Source: Spodoptera frugiperda (lineage: Eukaryota > Arthropoda > Insecta > Lepidoptera > Noctuidae). Taken from it: a stretch of DNA of 64,000 bases. The notes under the pieces were generated by a model, which saw only the letters and a program-made list of their open reading frames with translations, searched no databases and was not told the DNA's origin. The stretch lies in NCBI RefSeq assembly GCF_023101765.2, contig NC_064237.1, positions 3,773,501-3,837,500 on the forward strand. Direction: 5' to 3'. This document shows, piece after piece, positions 48,283-59,582 of the stretch; within the stretch, counting starts at the first letter, position 1; every line of letters begins with the position of its first letter. The position numbers were made by a program, and so were the translations under genes.

Positions 48283-49013
48283 TCTTGTAACTATAGAAAC
48301 TTTAGGACAGACAAAACATAGACGTGACTGGTAAAAACTTTGGAGATACTACAATCTTTAGAGTAAAATTGTAGATATCTGCATACATAACTAACTTTAT
48401 CTTTGACTTGATTACGAGTATTCCTTCAGACAGATCAAATCCCATGACTCGACAACCCACAACGTTGCAAGCACTATACATTACTTTTGTATTAAATTAC
48501 ACACAGTACTAGAAAAAGATCAGAAGAATGGCAGAATTATCCGATTGGCCGTACATGCCACTTCGATAAATCCCCTAACTGTGAAAAATGATTTTTAACT
48601 TTATAGTCTTGTCATAGAGTCAAAAATCCATTAAAATGGAAGAATAGTAAAATATCTAAGCAAAGAGTATTGGAACTGTGATTGCAGTAACGCATCGTCG
48701 GACTAACCGTAGATTAGTTTAATCGTCCGCTTATAATCTTTGGTTAAGCGGTATCTGCGGGCTGTTTGAAACGGGAGAACTTGTGTCCATGCCTACAGCT
48801 ATTGTGTGATGGCGTAGTTATGAGATGTAATATAATTAACTGATGTTATTATCATGTACCTAACATTATACATAGTTCATACATGAAGTAACGGTGTACC
48901 TAAAAATAAATTGATATTTATTTATGTAAATTATACCAATTCACACATTACACTTGTATGAGTAAAATATTTCAAATACGTATAAATCTCTTTCGTAAAA
49001 ACTGTACCTAATG
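48283..49013. other. non-coding stretch
   Basis: AT-rich. Nothing recognised. The frame at 48931-49158 is the open side of the MITE that follows. Confidence 0.4.
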
Positions 49014-49125
49014 CTGGCTGTTTTATCCAAAAAAATATTTTCATCGCCATTAGGTTAACAAACGAAGAAAAAAGAAAAATAAATAAATAAATGGCATCCG
49101 TGATTTTTTTACTGAAAACGGCCAG
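49014..49125 (+). mobile_element. palindromic MITE, copy 1 (112 bp)
   Basis: The left end CTGGCTGTTTTA and right end GAAAACGGCCAG are imperfect inverted repeats continuing inward for about 40 bp to GCCATT / AATGGC, around an A-rich centre. The element at 55715-55826 is homologous, in the same orientation and of exactly the same length. There is no coding capacity. A minus-strand frame across it is a by-product. Confidence 0.6.
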
Positions 49126-51479
49126 TGTTATGCCAACGCAGCCGACATAAAACCTCATTTAAAAATAAATTTTTAATTAAATATCGGTTAGGTCTATATA
49201 GCATGTAACAAAATACCCATATACATCAACAATAAAAAAAAAGTATAGAAGTATCGAAAAACACAATAATTTAATTATTATGTTTTATAAATGAGCAGCT
49301 TTACACATAGTCCCAGGTGAATACCGAAAAAAATGTACATCACGAAAGCTTATTTATCTAATGGAAAGTAAGAGTGTTAGGTAATTTGTGGTTTTAGGTC
49401 TCAAAAAAAACGACGTAACCAAGAACTAAGTAAATATATGGCTAACTATAAATAAAGAAAGCGAAATGATGTGCTAAAATTTTTGGCCCAAATCATAAAA
49501 CCATGTAGCGTTATTTCCTTTAAAATAAAATAAATGTATACTGTGTTAAGTAGGTATAACCATTAATTAACGATACGCTAATTAATTTTTATTTTCGCGT
49601 TTATAAATGGCTACGCTCGCAAAGACTAATTAGATACGAATATTATTTAAAAAATGAAAGTTCTCATTAATTAATTAAGTAAATTCGCAAAAAAAGTTCG
49701 GTTGACGCAAATCTGTAATTTGTTTGAAAAATATTTGAAAGTAAGTCAAAGATGGTATTCGAAGTTATTTTTATCGTAGCTTTCCTAGAAAGATGATATT
49801 AATTAATATTTATTAAGTACATATTAGGTATTTTATACCTTCACCTAAAAAGGATTTCAAGTAAAAGAAAATACAAACTGAAGTGCATATTATACAATTA
49901 TATTTTGAGCAAAATAATTGGATTCGAATAATTCATTAAAATATCTTCACACATAAACTGATTTATACTTAATTTATTTTAGTACTAAAATCAATTTAAT
50001 GATTATGATTAAAGTTACTCAATAAGGAGCCATTACGTATTATAATTGTCGGGTTTAGAAATCGTAATCTGAATCTGAAAATAGAAATAGATAAATAATA
50101 AATCCGTTCGCCACTACATTGATTCAATTATAATAAATAATTTTGATTTTGACGTTTAAAATAACAATTTTCTATTGATTGATAAATAAATAATAAAACG
50201 TAAAATAACGACCAACCGTTTTCTTAATTATAAACCTTTGCTGAAGTACCCAATAAAGTAAGAAGTACCCAATATAGGAAATGTTTTCATTCATAAAAAA
50301 TCTATTATAATACAATTATCAGAATATTTTTCAACGACCATGCTTTTTTTATGCTGATAACTGTTGACGAAGCGAAAGAGGTATGTAAGATTCGTAGCAA
50401 TTAGCATTCCATTGTCTCTGCCTATCCTCATGGGAGACAGGCGTAAGCTAATGTAATTTCTTCTTGTCCTCTTAAAGTCATTTTATACAAACAAATAAGT
50501 ATTACCTAAACATTCATTGGCAGTGCAGCAAATTGAAAAATACTCGGTCTAGACCATTTTTTGTTTCAATATAAATTTACATCAGCCATATATCTCATTT
50601 TTGGTCGTTTTTAACTAATTGTTTATTCTAAGACAAAACTATTTAATTACAATTATACTATTATATGTAATTTATGTGTTATTTATGTATACAAATTTTA
50701 GTGAAACAATGCATTGTTTAAGCGATGACAAGTAAAAAATTTTACGCTTCTGATTTACAATAAAAATAAATGTGTCTCGTTTTTATTATTCATAAGATGC
50801 TGAGCATAGATAGTAATTACGTACTGTATTCATTAATGTATAATATTTCATAGTTAAAGTATTATTTTTATTTTAAGACATACTTTAAGATCAAGTGGTC
50901 ACTGCATCCCAAACGAACAGAATAACAGTGTCCACAAAATTATCATTAAATCAGCAAGTCATTGACCTTGCATAGTTTCGTTGACTGCAACTGCAACGTT
51001 ACACAATAAACAAGACTTCTGGACCTGCTCGTGATCGCATGACAGGGATGACTCAGCACTACTCCGAGCAACCCACTTAGACGTACCACGACTGGGAGCT
51101 TACGCAACTAATTCAATGATGGAAACTGATCAAGCGAGATTAGGAAATAGGAATGTCACGTGTAACATACACACACAGATATTAATCAACGTATCATATA
51201 CCAAAGAATTAAACAACAGTTCACAAAACCACTCTTATAGTTTACCTACTTAACCAAGAAACATCCATTCACAGAAACTAGAGCTCAGCTTTCATACAAA
51301 AAGACAAAAACACAAATAAATATACATTAATTCGTATCACCGCAACCACAAATCAAATTGCAATTTGTTTAATCAATACAATGAACAGTAATACACATTC
51401 TAGTGAAAGTGAAACCGAAATTCTGTAAAAGAAGCAAGAGAGCAATTTGGTGAAAAAAGAGCGCCACAATGGTAACATA
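49126..51479. other. gene-poor, very AT-rich stretch
   Basis: It contains the family C scrap at 50410-50455 and otherwise simple AT-rich DNA. No open frame of interest. Confidence 0.45.
50410..50455 (+). repeat. dispersed-repeat scrap, family C
   Basis: CATTGTCTCTGCCTATCCTC, then ATGGGAGACAGGCGTAAGC, closest to the 29456-29500 copy. Confidence 0.5.
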
Positions 51480-51560
51480 ATCGTCGCGCGGAGGCTGCGC
51501 GGGCGACTGCGCGGCCGGCGACGCGGCGTGCGACGTCTCGCCGACAGCCGTGACAATTAA
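51480..51560. promoter_or_regulatory. CpG-rich island
   Basis: A block of GCGCGGAGGCTGCGCGGGC and GGCCGGCGACGCGGCG, abruptly GC-rich between AT-rich flanks. On the minus strand it falls in an Arg-rich frame (RRRTPRRRPRSRPR) that mirrors its base composition and is unlikely to be a protein. A promoter or regulatory role is possible. Confidence 0.3.
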
Positions 51561-52319
51561 GTTAGGTTTTTTAATGACTTTTTTACTCGCCCAATAAATT
51601 GTGCACTTTTTACTTGGAAGAAAGTGCTTGAAAAACGATCATTATGTTAGCGAGCTTTTGTGGGAGTCGTTACGCTTGTTGGCACATAATGAGCGCCGCC
51701 GTCCGGTTCGTTACCGGCTCGGTGAATATTTAATCAGTCTCGCCGACTGTTTAATTTGCAGGACAATCAGATTCGGGGTTATCGGTAATTAATGATATCG
51801 TTAAACATCGGATGTTATTTAATAAGAGCAAAAGTATGAAATCGTTTAACGAGTCTAAAGTGGCACGCAAAGGGTTCACGTTGTTGGTCACGTCGCCATG
51901 ATTAGCCTTCTACTTTCATTTCGTTTTCTTTCTTGACATTTTTTAGTCTTATTTTGATGTACTTATAAACAAGCAAATGACGTCACCCGACAGTCGAATT
52001 ACTGAGCGTGAAAAATAGGTCACCAAGCAACAAGCCACCGAGAGTAGGCCAAACTACATTTAGAATTTACTGGCTCTGTTACTTGACTGAAATATGTTTA
52101 CCACAAATATGATCTTGTATCCGGAGAACAGCGGGAAAGTTACAACATACATCACTAGTGTCAAAACGCGCCACCCGGAGAGAAATTGCAGATAAAAGCC
52201 AGGTGGAACAAACGATACATCACTGGGTAGGCTTGTCGCGGACATAATAACACCTCGGCGGCTACAAACAAACAACATAAACGTCAAAATAGTCTTAACA
52301 CAATACCGGTGTACATTGT
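51561..52319. other. non-coding stretch between two GC-rich islands
   Basis: Mixed composition. Small frames on both strands are unsupported. Confidence 0.4.
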
Positions 52320-52500
52320 CCTTACACGCGCATAGATTAAAAGCACGCGGTGCCCGCCTCGCGGTGCGCGGTGTAACGGGCTGCAGCGCACTGCAGGGCG
52401 TGCTGGGACATCTCTAGCCTGCCATTGTTGCGTCACGCTTTGATTTATACTCCGTGCCTGCGGACGCCTGACATCTCTATGCCGCGAGCACACTCGTAAA
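52320..52500. promoter_or_regulatory. CpG-rich island
   Basis: GC-rich, with GGTGCCCGCCTCGCGGTGCG, then CTGCAGCGCACTGCAGGGCG. GACATCTCTA occurs twice (near 52407 and 52470). There are two CTGCAG sites 10 bp apart. A minus-strand frame (52284-52526) spans it but has no recognisable domain. Possibly a promoter or first exon. Confidence 0.3.
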
Positions 52501-54318
52501 CATATCCCCCAATAAAAATAAAACAATTTTAAATTGAATGGAGATGGTGTTTCGAGAAAATATTATGACTAAATTGATGTTCTGTTGAATTATTGTCGTG
52601 TATCGCAAGAAAAGTGACATGGAATTATATAGATGACTGCCACTGTTACCACTATCTTGATTTATAGTCACAAATGAAGCAGATTTAACGTTTCCCTCCT
52701 GAGATTACCGTGCAGTTTGTACATAATTGAATATTCAATGAAATAAGGCAATCCATAAATCAGCTGGTGAACTAGCCAACCAATTAGCTTACTTAGTTAG
52801 AGCTAGCTATCCATACGACGTGTCAAAGTCAAATAAGCGTTTATTGTATTCATATACATCTTTCAGCTAAAAAAATGCATTGAAATTATGGCACAACATA
52901 ACATTAGATTATGTCATAAATCCATATTAACAAATTAGTCCATAGTGATCTTTAAATACACATTCATCTTCGTAAAAGAATATTAATCGACTCAAGTCAA
53001 ATAATACTGGCATTAAGACATTTAGCCTGCATATTATACCACCAACAAAAAGATACCAACTCCATTGAATCCGTATTGATAAATGTCTTATTTCCTGCGG
53101 AGATCGTTTCGGAGCCAACAAAGCAATCTCAGATTAAAATATAGATATAGAAATGTTATGTTAATGTACATATAATTAATTAGTATGCCATTTATTTAAT
53201 CTCTGCCAGATAACGTGGCATCAATTCATAGTTTTCATTCAATTGATGGCTGCGGGGCAGGCAGGAGTGAATGCTATCGGGCATCAGGTGGAAAATTAAT
53301 CGTTGCTAGTTTCTATTAGGAACTCTGTTCATTGATACTAGGTTTTACTCTAACTATTTAACCCGCCACTGGTGACGTGTTTTTGTCTTATATAGTCGGT
53401 GACTCTGGTCTTCTGAATTGTGGTTTTGTGATCCATGTATTTTTTATACTATTTTGAAAAAGGCCAAAATTAGACATTAAATAGGTCGCTGTTGCGGACT
53501 ACTGGTAGAGGACGTGTATTAAGGCAGCTAGAAATCGCGGTGTATAAAATATTCTTATTTTAAACTACCAGGTCTCATAGACGATATAGGTCACCAATAG
53601 GACAATTAAGATAAATCGAAAAGAAGAAGAAATATTGATATTTTTACTAAGCATTTGTACGATGAAGTTCCATATCTCTATATGGAAGAACCTATAAAAA
53701 AATTACAATATAACTTATAAAAAAATCCGATTTAAAAAAACCTCAACTTATACTTTGCTCTGCAGTGGGACTGATCTACGTTTAAACATAAAAAAATGCT
53801 ATATGTAACCTATTCTTCCTTCTAATTAAATAAATTCGACTCTATTTCATTTCAAAAACACAATGAACATTGCTCTTACTACGAATGCAACATCTCTATT
53901 ACCTTGTACTCAGCGCGCAATGTACAACGCGTGGAAAATAATAGACTGCTGCAGTTATTATGCTGAGCTTAATGGCCGCAGATTGAGACAGTTTAGTGAC
54001 AACCGTTATTAATCGGTACCGTGTAGTTTGTACCTAGAACTTGCTGAAGAAAGTTAGGTTTTTATTGCTTAGATATAAAGTTTATTATCAGTATTTATGA
54101 TTATATAACCATGGTCCGTTTTTAAGATGATCCGTTTTTAAGACTAGAGTCTTATTATATTTTTTTATTAGTAGTGTTTTAAATCCGACTTCGTATTAGT
54201 GTTTTCATGCTTACGCAGTACATGTTAATAATCTCTTTCCATTATTGTCGTGAACCTTTTCTAAAAACTAAAGTCTGTGATAAAAACTATCCTTATTTAC
54301 TATCTTTAGCTATATGGG
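52501..54318. other. gene-poor stretch
   Basis: AT-rich. TCAAAGTCAAATAAGCGTTT near 52820 looks like the tail of a common interspersed repeat. Nothing else. Confidence 0.4.
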
Positions 54319-54459
54319 AGTTCAGAGCTGTGGACTACCTAGCAAGGTACCGGGGTTCTGGCTCGAAAAGTAGGAAGTAGGAACGGGGTGGTTTTTAATC
54401 AGTAACAGTCTGACACTCCCTCTCGCCTTGCCCAAGGCGAGAGAAGTCACTGGATGATT
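54319..54459 (-). repeat. dispersed lepidopteran repeat, family A, best copy
   Basis: On the minus strand it runs CTCTCGCCTTGGGCAAGGCG, GAGGGAGTGTCAGACTG, ACCACCCCGTTCCTAC, TTTTCGAGCCAGAACCCCGG and TTGCTAGGTAGTCCACAGC. It is the least diverged of the three family A copies and includes the CCTTGGGCAAGG palindrome at the 5' end. Confidence 0.75.
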
Positions 54460-54813
54460 AGAGAATGAGTAGCAAGAATAAGTATCATATTGTAGGAAAA
54501 TCAATTCAAAAGCACAATTAAAATACAGTAAACACTTGACAAGTATAACATTTAATTTCATAAAACCGCACTATCATTCGTATAAATCATACACATATTA
54601 AGATATAGTGTACCTGTCAAAACTCTAAAATATATCTCATTAATGCCACAAGCGGTCGCAGAAATTATTATGACAAATTCATTAATAATAACTCGAATTT
54701 AATATCGTTATATCTAGACGTAATCTTATCCGACTTCTAAATTATTAAATGGAATTTAACAAATGACTCAGAAATTATAATAAAACGATTAATAACAAAC
54801 TATTTTTATTAAT

Positions 54814-55032
54814 TTAAGATTCGAATAGGATAGGTAAAGGCGGCCACACACGAACGGGTGACACGTCAAAATTGACAGCTACAAATCTAACTATACAGTT
54901 ACGAATATCTGTATAACTATTTTCATCTTTATACTTTTGTAATAAAGCCGATAATTCATTGTAGAAGAATGTCAGTTTGGATAGCTTGATGTGCTGTTGT
55001 GTCTGTGGGTTTTCCAAGAAAAATGGCTCTTG
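54814..55032 (-). CDS. possible terminal-exon fragment, unidentified
   Basis: The open frame of 72 codons begins just after a TGA (55033-55035). It includes the coil-like KLTFFYNELSALLQKYKDEN, then SYTDIRNCIVRFVAVNFDVS, and ends PVRVWPPLPILFES. A possible acceptor (TTGGAAAACCCACAG) lies inside it, before ACACAACAGC. AATAAA follows the stop by only 3 nt. I recognise no family. Phase does not match the donor at 59028, so it would not be an alternative end for that transcript. It is either a chance frame or part of another gene. Confidence 0.2.
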   Translation of the reverse strand, partial: QEPFFLENPQTQQHIKLSKLTFFYNELSALLQKYKDENSYTDIRNCIVRFVAVNFDVSPVRVWPPLPILFES

Positions 55033-55714
55033 TCACAGTCTCATCATATCGAGACTGATCGTACACACAAGCTTATTATTTAACCTACGCGAATCAGAGT
55101 TCACGACGGTCAATATATTCGCGGATTATAACTGTAATAATATGATTTGACGTTGCCATAAAAAATATAATCCGCATAATATTGATAAGCTACTATTTTG
55201 AATGTAGAATGACGCGCGTCTCAGTGGTAAGTTACAACTGTTTCTGTACAGAAAAAGTAGGTAAGTAACGATAAATCAATAATGAGTTTTGTATTTAATT
55301 AAATAATAGCTCATGTACTTAGTCTCTTTAATGATTATAATAGGGATTAAATTAAAGAAGTCCAAGTTTATGTTGTATCTCTTTAAGGCACTGAATTGGC
55401 GTCAACAGAGGTTTTTAAGTGACATAATGGTTTATTGTCACTTTCTTTAATGTTTTATTGAACGTTTCTGACTTAAAAGGAATGATAATAACGGTTTGGC
55501 AGCTACTGATAATTCAGTGAAAGCTTGGTATTAAATGTTCATATAATCATTGTAACATGGAAATGCAAACCATATCGTTCAAGGAATTTTAATTCGAATT
55601 TACAATGACATCATCACTCGACATAAAAAAGAATCCAAGAAAAGAGTTTTCTATAATATTATCTATAAAAATTATATTGTCAAACCTCTTTAAGTAAAAA
55701 AAAAATACCGAATA
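55033..55714. other. non-coding stretch
   Basis: AT-rich. Nothing recognised. Confidence 0.4.
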
Positions 55715-55826
55715 CTGGCTGTTTTAGTAAGAAAAATTTGTATCGTCGCCATTAAATAAATAAAAAATAATAATAGAAAAATAAACATAAATGGCATCTA
55801 TATTTTTTTTTATGAAAAGCGGCCAG
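55715..55826 (+). mobile_element. palindromic MITE, copy 2 (112 bp)
   Basis: The left end CTGGCTGTTTTAGTAAGAAA is matched by the inverted right end TGAAAAGCGGCCAG. GCCATTA and AAATGGCATC mark the inner ends of the arms, as in copy 1. It has the same length and orientation as 49014-49125, 6.7 kb apart. Internal substitutions show that both copies are old. Confidence 0.6.
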
Positions 55827-56615
55827 GGTTAAATGCCTCTTTATTTGAAACCTTATTTTAAAAACATTAAACCTTTTTTGATGCTTAATAATTATTCGGT
55901 TTTTTTTAATTAGTTATTCGAAATTGATTGTAAAGATGTAAAAATGTTTCAATGCCTAGAAATGAGAGAAATTGTTTTTCCTGTAACACAATAATCCTAA
56001 GAAAACTATACGTAACTAACCCATCTAACTATTAAGTACGGAGTGCAAGTTTCTTAGACTATTTCAACTTGTCGTAAGAAGTAATTTATCAAAATTAAGA
56101 GTGGGTGACACGCCCCCTTGCATGACTCAAACACCATGTATTACCGTTAGGTTGGTACAATGCTGTAATGCTATTAAAAAAACTAGTTGCATTGGTAGTG
56201 TCGGTACACAGCCGGCAGTGTGAGCATGCGCTTATGGCATTTTAATGTTCCTAGTTTGTGGTTGAACCAGTACTTGAAATATCTGGACATATGTGCAACT
56301 GAGAATTATATAGGTACTCTTCGTAGTTGTCAATATGTTAGACAAGTTTTGAAGTAATGCGTAGTTATTGAAGCCAGCTCAACAGGCTACCGTAATCTTC
56401 TAAAACATTTAATGAACATATCTTTTGGTGTACAATTAAATACTTAATTAGAAGTAACTGTTCACACACAATCCCTACACAAACAAAGCACTCATAATAA
56501 TAAAATTAATTGACTTTAACCGCTACACAATATACGTATACAGATCATTTTAGCCTATCAAACTAGGAAAACATAAAGATATTATCAGTTTCTACATCTG
56601 TTCTAATCTTGCCAC
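55827..56615. other. non-coding stretch; possible 3' UTR of the next feature
   Basis: AT-rich. On the minus strand an ATTAAA hexamer at 56408-56413 could serve the terminal exon at 56616-56778. A GC-richer patch lies near 56195-56240. Confidence 0.35.
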
Positions 56616-56778
56616 TCATCTACAACTGTTTCTGTACAAAAAGTAAGGCAGAGCTACTAGAACCATTAGCACCGATGCGTTTACACGCATTTCCATTGAA
56701 TTCATTCCGAAAACTTTATCACTGAATGAAGTAAGTGTAGTGAACTCGCTCTCACCTCGGTCTCCGTTATCTGGCAAT
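56616..56778 (-). CDS. candidate terminal exon with hydrophobic C-terminal tail
   Basis: On the minus strand a strong acceptor (TGTTGTTTTTCTGTTACAG, AG at 56779-56780) precedes one base of a split codon and then 53 codons to TGA. The peptide starts LPDNGDRGESEFTTLTSFSD. Its last 26 residues begin with MEMRVNASVLMVLVALPYFL, a polar stretch followed by a short hydrophobic run, ending in RNSCR. This fits a GPI-anchor signal or the last membrane segment of a membrane protein. The incoming phase (two bases before the junction) matches the donor at 59027-59028. I recognise no family. Gustatory receptors were considered, but the TYxxxxxQF terminus is absent. Confidence 0.35.
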
Positions 56779-59028
56779 CTGTAACAGAAAAACAACACAT
56801 ATTTAACAATGCCTTATTAGGAGATAGGTACGCAGAATCACTATATTCAACGGAATACCGCTGGGAACCTGACTACTTCTTCTTTTAACGAAACTTGAGC
56901 CTAAAGAGAAGCCTATATCTCTATTCTCTTGATAGCTAACAGCACGTGAACATGAAGAAAATGTTCTTTCCCAAGAAATAAAACGAAATAAATCGGCTAA
57001 TCAGATGGAAATTAGAGAAATTGCCCCGTAATTAATTGTGTGAACCTTAGAGATAAATCTAAGATAGTGATACATTTCAGTGTTGGTACTTCATGCTAAT
57101 TACTACATTTGCATTTGTGCGGTAGTTACAGTTTTTGCACAGTGGTTCGCGCCGGTAACGCTCCCCGCTTTTTGCGTACGCTTGTGCAGTTATAATGAGT
57201 TTGAACGAAAACACTGTGGTCATTAATCCGGTAGTGAGCTGCTAATGGGCGTTTTATTCGGTCAGTTTAATTTGAAGATCACGAGGCGGCAGGATAACGT
57301 GCATCTAAACGGAGCGGATAATATTATTGGCCCAGACTGGACAGTAATGTTCGCGTGTGTGTAATAATTACGACTTAATTACAATTATCTGCTAAATGGT
57401 ATCTAATCGTCTGCGATATCGTAATTTTAATTGATATAAGAGTTGTCTCCTCACATCAGGTTTAATTAACTAACAACGGTTTCAACATGTCGATACTATC
57501 CATTTCATAATTACGTGCTGACTGCACACGAACATTTCACATTTAGCTCTTTAGCATTTAGTCTAGAATATTTTCCGAGCTTGACATAATTTACTTGGCA
57601 TTCTGGGTCACATACTTTAGAAAATTCACGGTCAATAAAATTCAAAGTAATTGTTCGTGCGAACGTGTGAGCTTGAACGATGTCACACGTTAGCGATTCC
57701 GCACACGTGTGCCGCAGACACCTTGCAATAATAGTGTTCGTACGTAAAAAAGCTGCTCATTAATATTGATGGAAGCTAATTTCACCTTCGTGACTTTTAT
57801 ATGATTTACACCGTAATATTTCACAATACAAGTGACATTATAATTGGCTTCACTTGTTTGTTCCGTGGCCCGGTCGTATAGTAGGCGGGAATAGTTTGCA
57901 CCCGACCCTCAGCACCCAGCGCTACTGATTTATCGAGTTTTATCGAGCAGAGTAACGGACCTTCGAAATGTTGCCTCGGAGGGCCCAATAAATTACTTTA
58001 ATAACATAATTCTGATACTTATATCACAACGCAGCTCCCGGCTTATTAAATAAATAATGTAACATTGACACATCATAAAACATGGCACGGCTCGTCGTGG
58101 GAAATTAGATACATAAAATTATAATTAAATATATAACACCAACAGCTTCCGAACTAGTTAATAAAACTGTTTATGTTTTATTTATTAGAACATTTATTAA
58201 AACGGGTACCTAAGCTATATGTGATGTCAGAACATGGTAAATAATAAATAGCAATTAATTTTTCATTTCTATAGATAAGAGGAAGTTGCATGTTATACTG
58301 GCATCTCAATTAATGGGTAATGGTAATAAACACTGTGCCAAAAAAGTGTAAGTAATGAATATGTTACGGGCCCCCACGTTACACCGGTAACTCAAGCCGA
58401 TCAATGTTTATAAAAAACTTCATTAAAAATAGTTTGTGTCTAGCCAGCCGACGTTAAGAGTAGCGTGTGCAATCTGATACCGGCGGCAATGAAAACAGAT
58501 CAATTAAATCCATGATAAATATTTATCAACAATTTTTTTAATACGACCATACGTAACCAGTCAAAACTAGTTTACAAAAATCATTTATCATTGGCAGAAA
58601 TTAATAGGTAAGATGAGATGATTTTTGTAAATTCGCTTTCGCTCGCAGATTAAAAAGAAATAGGGCTCGCAAACTGCGGCGGCCTAACATTAATTGAAGC
58701 GCTGTGTCGCATTTATTTGCACATTCATATGAGGACAAATTAACATTTATTAATTAAAATCGCTTTGAGCCTTTAATTTGATCAAAATTGAATTAAAGAC
58801 ATCAGAAATGCTTAAGATTTTTAAGACACTTTAAGCAAAATCTGAATTTAATAAACTACAACAAAAGAATAAACATAACATGACAACAAAATATGAAAAT
58901 GTGAGAGTAATGCAATAAGAGTGAACGTTTGCATAACAAGCTCATAACACCATCGCAATTTCTTAAAATATTGACAACCCTAAATCGAAGATACATAATC
59001 AATCATAATTGGAATAAGACGTACTCAC
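56779..59028 (-). other. proposed intron between candidate exons
   Basis: If the two candidate exons belong together, this 2.25-kb interval is the intron, GTGAGT to CAG on the minus strand. Its contents are AT-rich apart from a patch near 57130-57180 (GCGCCGGTAACGCTCCCCGC) and one near 57660-57720. No other repeat or gene is recognised in it. Confidence 0.3.
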
Positions 59029-59186
59029 GTTGCTTGAACAATGCGAACTCTTTCTAGAGGAAGTCCGCGATATAAAGCAATTAGAAAAGACCATTCATCA
59101 GCCGTCAGCTGTTTATTCACTCTAATGTGATGAAGCCAAGCCCATCCGATGTTCGTGAATCGGACATTATCGTGATCAATAACCTT
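59029..59186 (-). CDS. candidate internal exon, unidentified
   Basis: It is open for 52 codons plus 2 bases on the minus strand, after a TAA at 59187-59189. It ends at CAAGCAAC|GTGAGTACG, a good splice donor. The peptide has coding-like composition with three Trp: VRFTNIGWAWLHHIRV, then NKQLTADEWSFLIALYRGLP, LERVRIVQAT. It is GC-richer than its surroundings. No convincing acceptor was found on its upstream side; CACAATAAAAG at about 59177-59187 is weak. Joining to the exon at 56778 keeps the frame. The family is unknown. Confidence 0.35.
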
Positions 59187-59582
59187 TTATTGTGTATCGC
59201 ATAATAAACTCACGCCAATCAATGACTGCTTAATATTTGATCGTTGATCGATTATTATATCTTCAATAATAGACCGAACAATTTTAGCGCCACATTCGCT
59301 AATAAGAATAAAAAGTTCTAGGCGCATTTCTGTGGTTATTTTTTGACAGTTGGTAAATCTTTGCATTTTATTTCTATACTCTTGAATGAGTTGGCGATAT
59401 TTATGTAACTGAACAAACAGTGATTTGCGATTTATCACATAAATAACATAGGCGAAGGAGAAAACGCAATAAGTAATTAATGTCGAAAATTCTCGATGAT
59501 TTTCTCTTTTTAATAAAAATAAAAGTATCACGAATGCACGGTGTATGAGTGACAGTTTGACTGAACATATCCGGTACCTTTG
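59187..59582 (-). pseudogene. 131-codon open frame continuing into the exon, broken by one TAA
   Basis: It is in the same frame as 59029-59186 and separated from it only by the TAA at 59187-59189. The frame has a hydrophobic stretch (STLITYCVFSFAYVIYVI) followed by a charged, helical stretch (QLHKYRQLIQEYRNKMQRF) and ends SLIGVSLLCDTQ. A membrane-helix-plus-loop pattern recalls insect chemoreceptors, but no signature is present. It could be the upstream part of the same exon in a decayed gene, or chance; I would expect about half such a frame per window this AT-rich. Confidence 0.25.
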
